Assembly (NCBI RefSeq): GCF_000280925.3 | Contig: NZ_CP012109.1 | Location: forward strand, 3,182,501-3,246,500 | Source of the DNA: Myxococcus hansupus | Lineage (GTDB): Bacteria; Myxococcota; Myxococcia; Myxococcales; Myxococcaceae | Direction: 5' to 3' | DNA: 64,000 nt | In this document: in pieces, positions 63,376 through 64,000 of the stretch | How the letters are laid out: each line of letters opens with the position of its first letter | Numbering within the stretch: the first letter of the stretch is position 1 | Made by a program: the position numbers and the translations under genes | The notes under the pieces: model-generated | The model's database searches: none | What the model saw: the letters and a program-made list of their open reading frames with translations, nothing else | Told to the model about the DNA's origin: nothing

Positions 63376-63579
63376 GGGGTGGGGGCGGGTGCGGGAGCTT
63401 ACCCAGATTCCGTGCCAGGACGGTGACGCGTCTGTCATTGGGCTGCCGCCCTGGCGGTGCGGCGGGCAGGAGGCCGGGCTTTTGCTCCGGCGGACGGATT
63501 CCGCACCCGGAATTTCACGTCCTGCGGATAGATTGAGGGCCGTCACCTGGATGCCCCAACCGGAGATGCTGGTCCCATC

Positions 63580-64000
63580 ATGACCTTGGCAGTTCCCCTG
63601 CTCGCCGACGAAGCGTCACCGACCTCGCGTCCCACCCCTCTGCCTCCCGCGCTCGCCGAGCCCGAGGCCTTCGCGCAGGAGCTGCAAGCGCTCCGGCAGG
63701 AGCTGGAGTCCTCGCTCGGTGAGGAGGACCTCGCCCACGCACGGAAGATTGAGCGCTGGGGCCGGGCCTGCTCGGTGCTGGGGTACGCCACGGCGTGGCT
63801 GCTGCCCAACCCCCTCTCCGCGATGCTCATCGCGCAGGGCAACACGGCGCGCTGGACGATGATGGCCCACCACGTCACCCACCGGGGCTACGACAAGGTG
63901 CCGGGCATCCCGTCGCACTACACGGGCAAGCGCTTCGCCACGGGGTGGCGCCGCTTCCTGGACTGGCCGGACTGGATTCATCCCCAGGCGTGGCGGCACG
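63580..64000 (+). CDS. Fatty acid desaturase-like protein (5' part)
   Basis: Open from the ATG at 63580 to the window edge (140 codons seen). After a variable N-terminus, a hydrophobic stretch (LLPNPLSAMLIAQGN) precedes MMAHHVTHRGYDKVPGIPSHY, whose HxxHR-type His cluster is the first metal-binding box of membrane desaturases. FLDWPDWIHPQAW also fits that group. It is divergent from the kinase gene, with a dyad at 63498-63513 between them. The remaining His boxes lie beyond the window. Confidence 0.75.
   Translation, partial: MTLAVPLLADEASPTSRPTPLPPALAEPEAFAQELQALRQELESSLGEEDLAHARKIERWGRACSVLGYATAWLLPNPLSAMLIAQGNTARWTMMAHHVTHRGYDKVPGIPSHYTGKRFATGWRRFLDWPDWIHPQAWRH

Noticed and set aside
63403-63417. 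GTGCCA on the plus strand upstream of the kinase start, as the -24 half of a minus-strand sigma-54 promoter
   Set aside because: The required GC at the -12 position is absent at correct spacing.
63587-63602. TGGCAG-N5-CTGCT on the plus strand, like a -24/-12 promoter
   Set aside because: It lies inside the first codons of the desaturase gene with nothing suitable downstream, and the -12 part is weak.

Overview
The window is very GC-rich DNA (about 70% by eye) and most likely comes from a myxobacterium of the Myxococcaceae. The clearest pointers are a complete aibR-aibA-aibB-aibC-mvaS operon in the order known from Myxococcus xanthus, a MYXO-CTERM sorting tail on a giant surface protein, and three sensor kinase or sigma-54 activator type regulatory genes in two sets. 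No rRNA, tRNA, CRISPR array or insertion sequence was seen.

Region 1 (1-16019) is a hybrid PKS/NRPS gene cluster. It holds the 3' end of a PKS module (KR-ACP), a terminal NRPS module with a TubC-type N-terminal docking domain (C-A-PCP-TE), and a three-gene insert (patatin-like lipase, ArsA-like ATPase, small protein). A PKS module (KS-AT-DH-KR-ACP) follows, then a convergent pair (free-standing ACP and type II thioesterase) and a divergent cytochrome P450. Next to it on the minus strand lies a squalene/phytoene-synthase-like gene (16033-17433).

Region 2 (17540-22346, minus strand) looks like a compact operon: serpin lipoprotein, DUF6624 protein, two JmjC/cupin-type oxygenase-like proteins, and a 50-residue peptide ending in a two-cysteine tail, closed by a hairpin terminator. 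I read it as a candidate ribosomally made, post-translationally modified peptide (RiPP) locus.

Region 3 (22533-33021) is accessory. It has a small membrane protein, a GH128-like lipoprotein, a metal-ATPase group (unknown protein, small membrane protein, HMA-like protein, P1B-type ATPase), a di-haem cytochrome lipoprotein, an NTF2-like lipoprotein, two small envelope proteins and Hsp20.

Region 4 (33093-42417) contains the aib/mvaS operon for isovaleryl-CoA synthesis from HMG-CoA, with a palindromic TetR-type operator and a terminator. A divergent histidine kinase/NtrC-type pair and two small genes follow.

Region 5 (42430-50561, minus strand) holds a three-gene set (sulfotransferase, Nif11-domain peptide, Asp/Asn beta-hydroxylase), a REC-GAF-PAS-GGDEF-like protein with a degenerate GGDEF motif, a CHASE2 protein, a FecR protein and an OmpA protein with calcium-binding repeats.

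Region 6 (50684-63375, minus strand) carries a 2758-residue Ig-repeat surface protein, a single-domain response regulator, an NtrC-type activator and its kinase. The surface protein and the response regulator each have a -24/-12 (sigma-54) promoter. Each promoter is preceded at almost the same distance (73 and 74 bp) by a copy of one 34-bp element, so they look like a small co-regulated set. The window ends inside a fatty acid desaturase gene.

Four probable single-base deletions, all in G or C runs, break three genes. They look more like base-calling errors than real inactivation.
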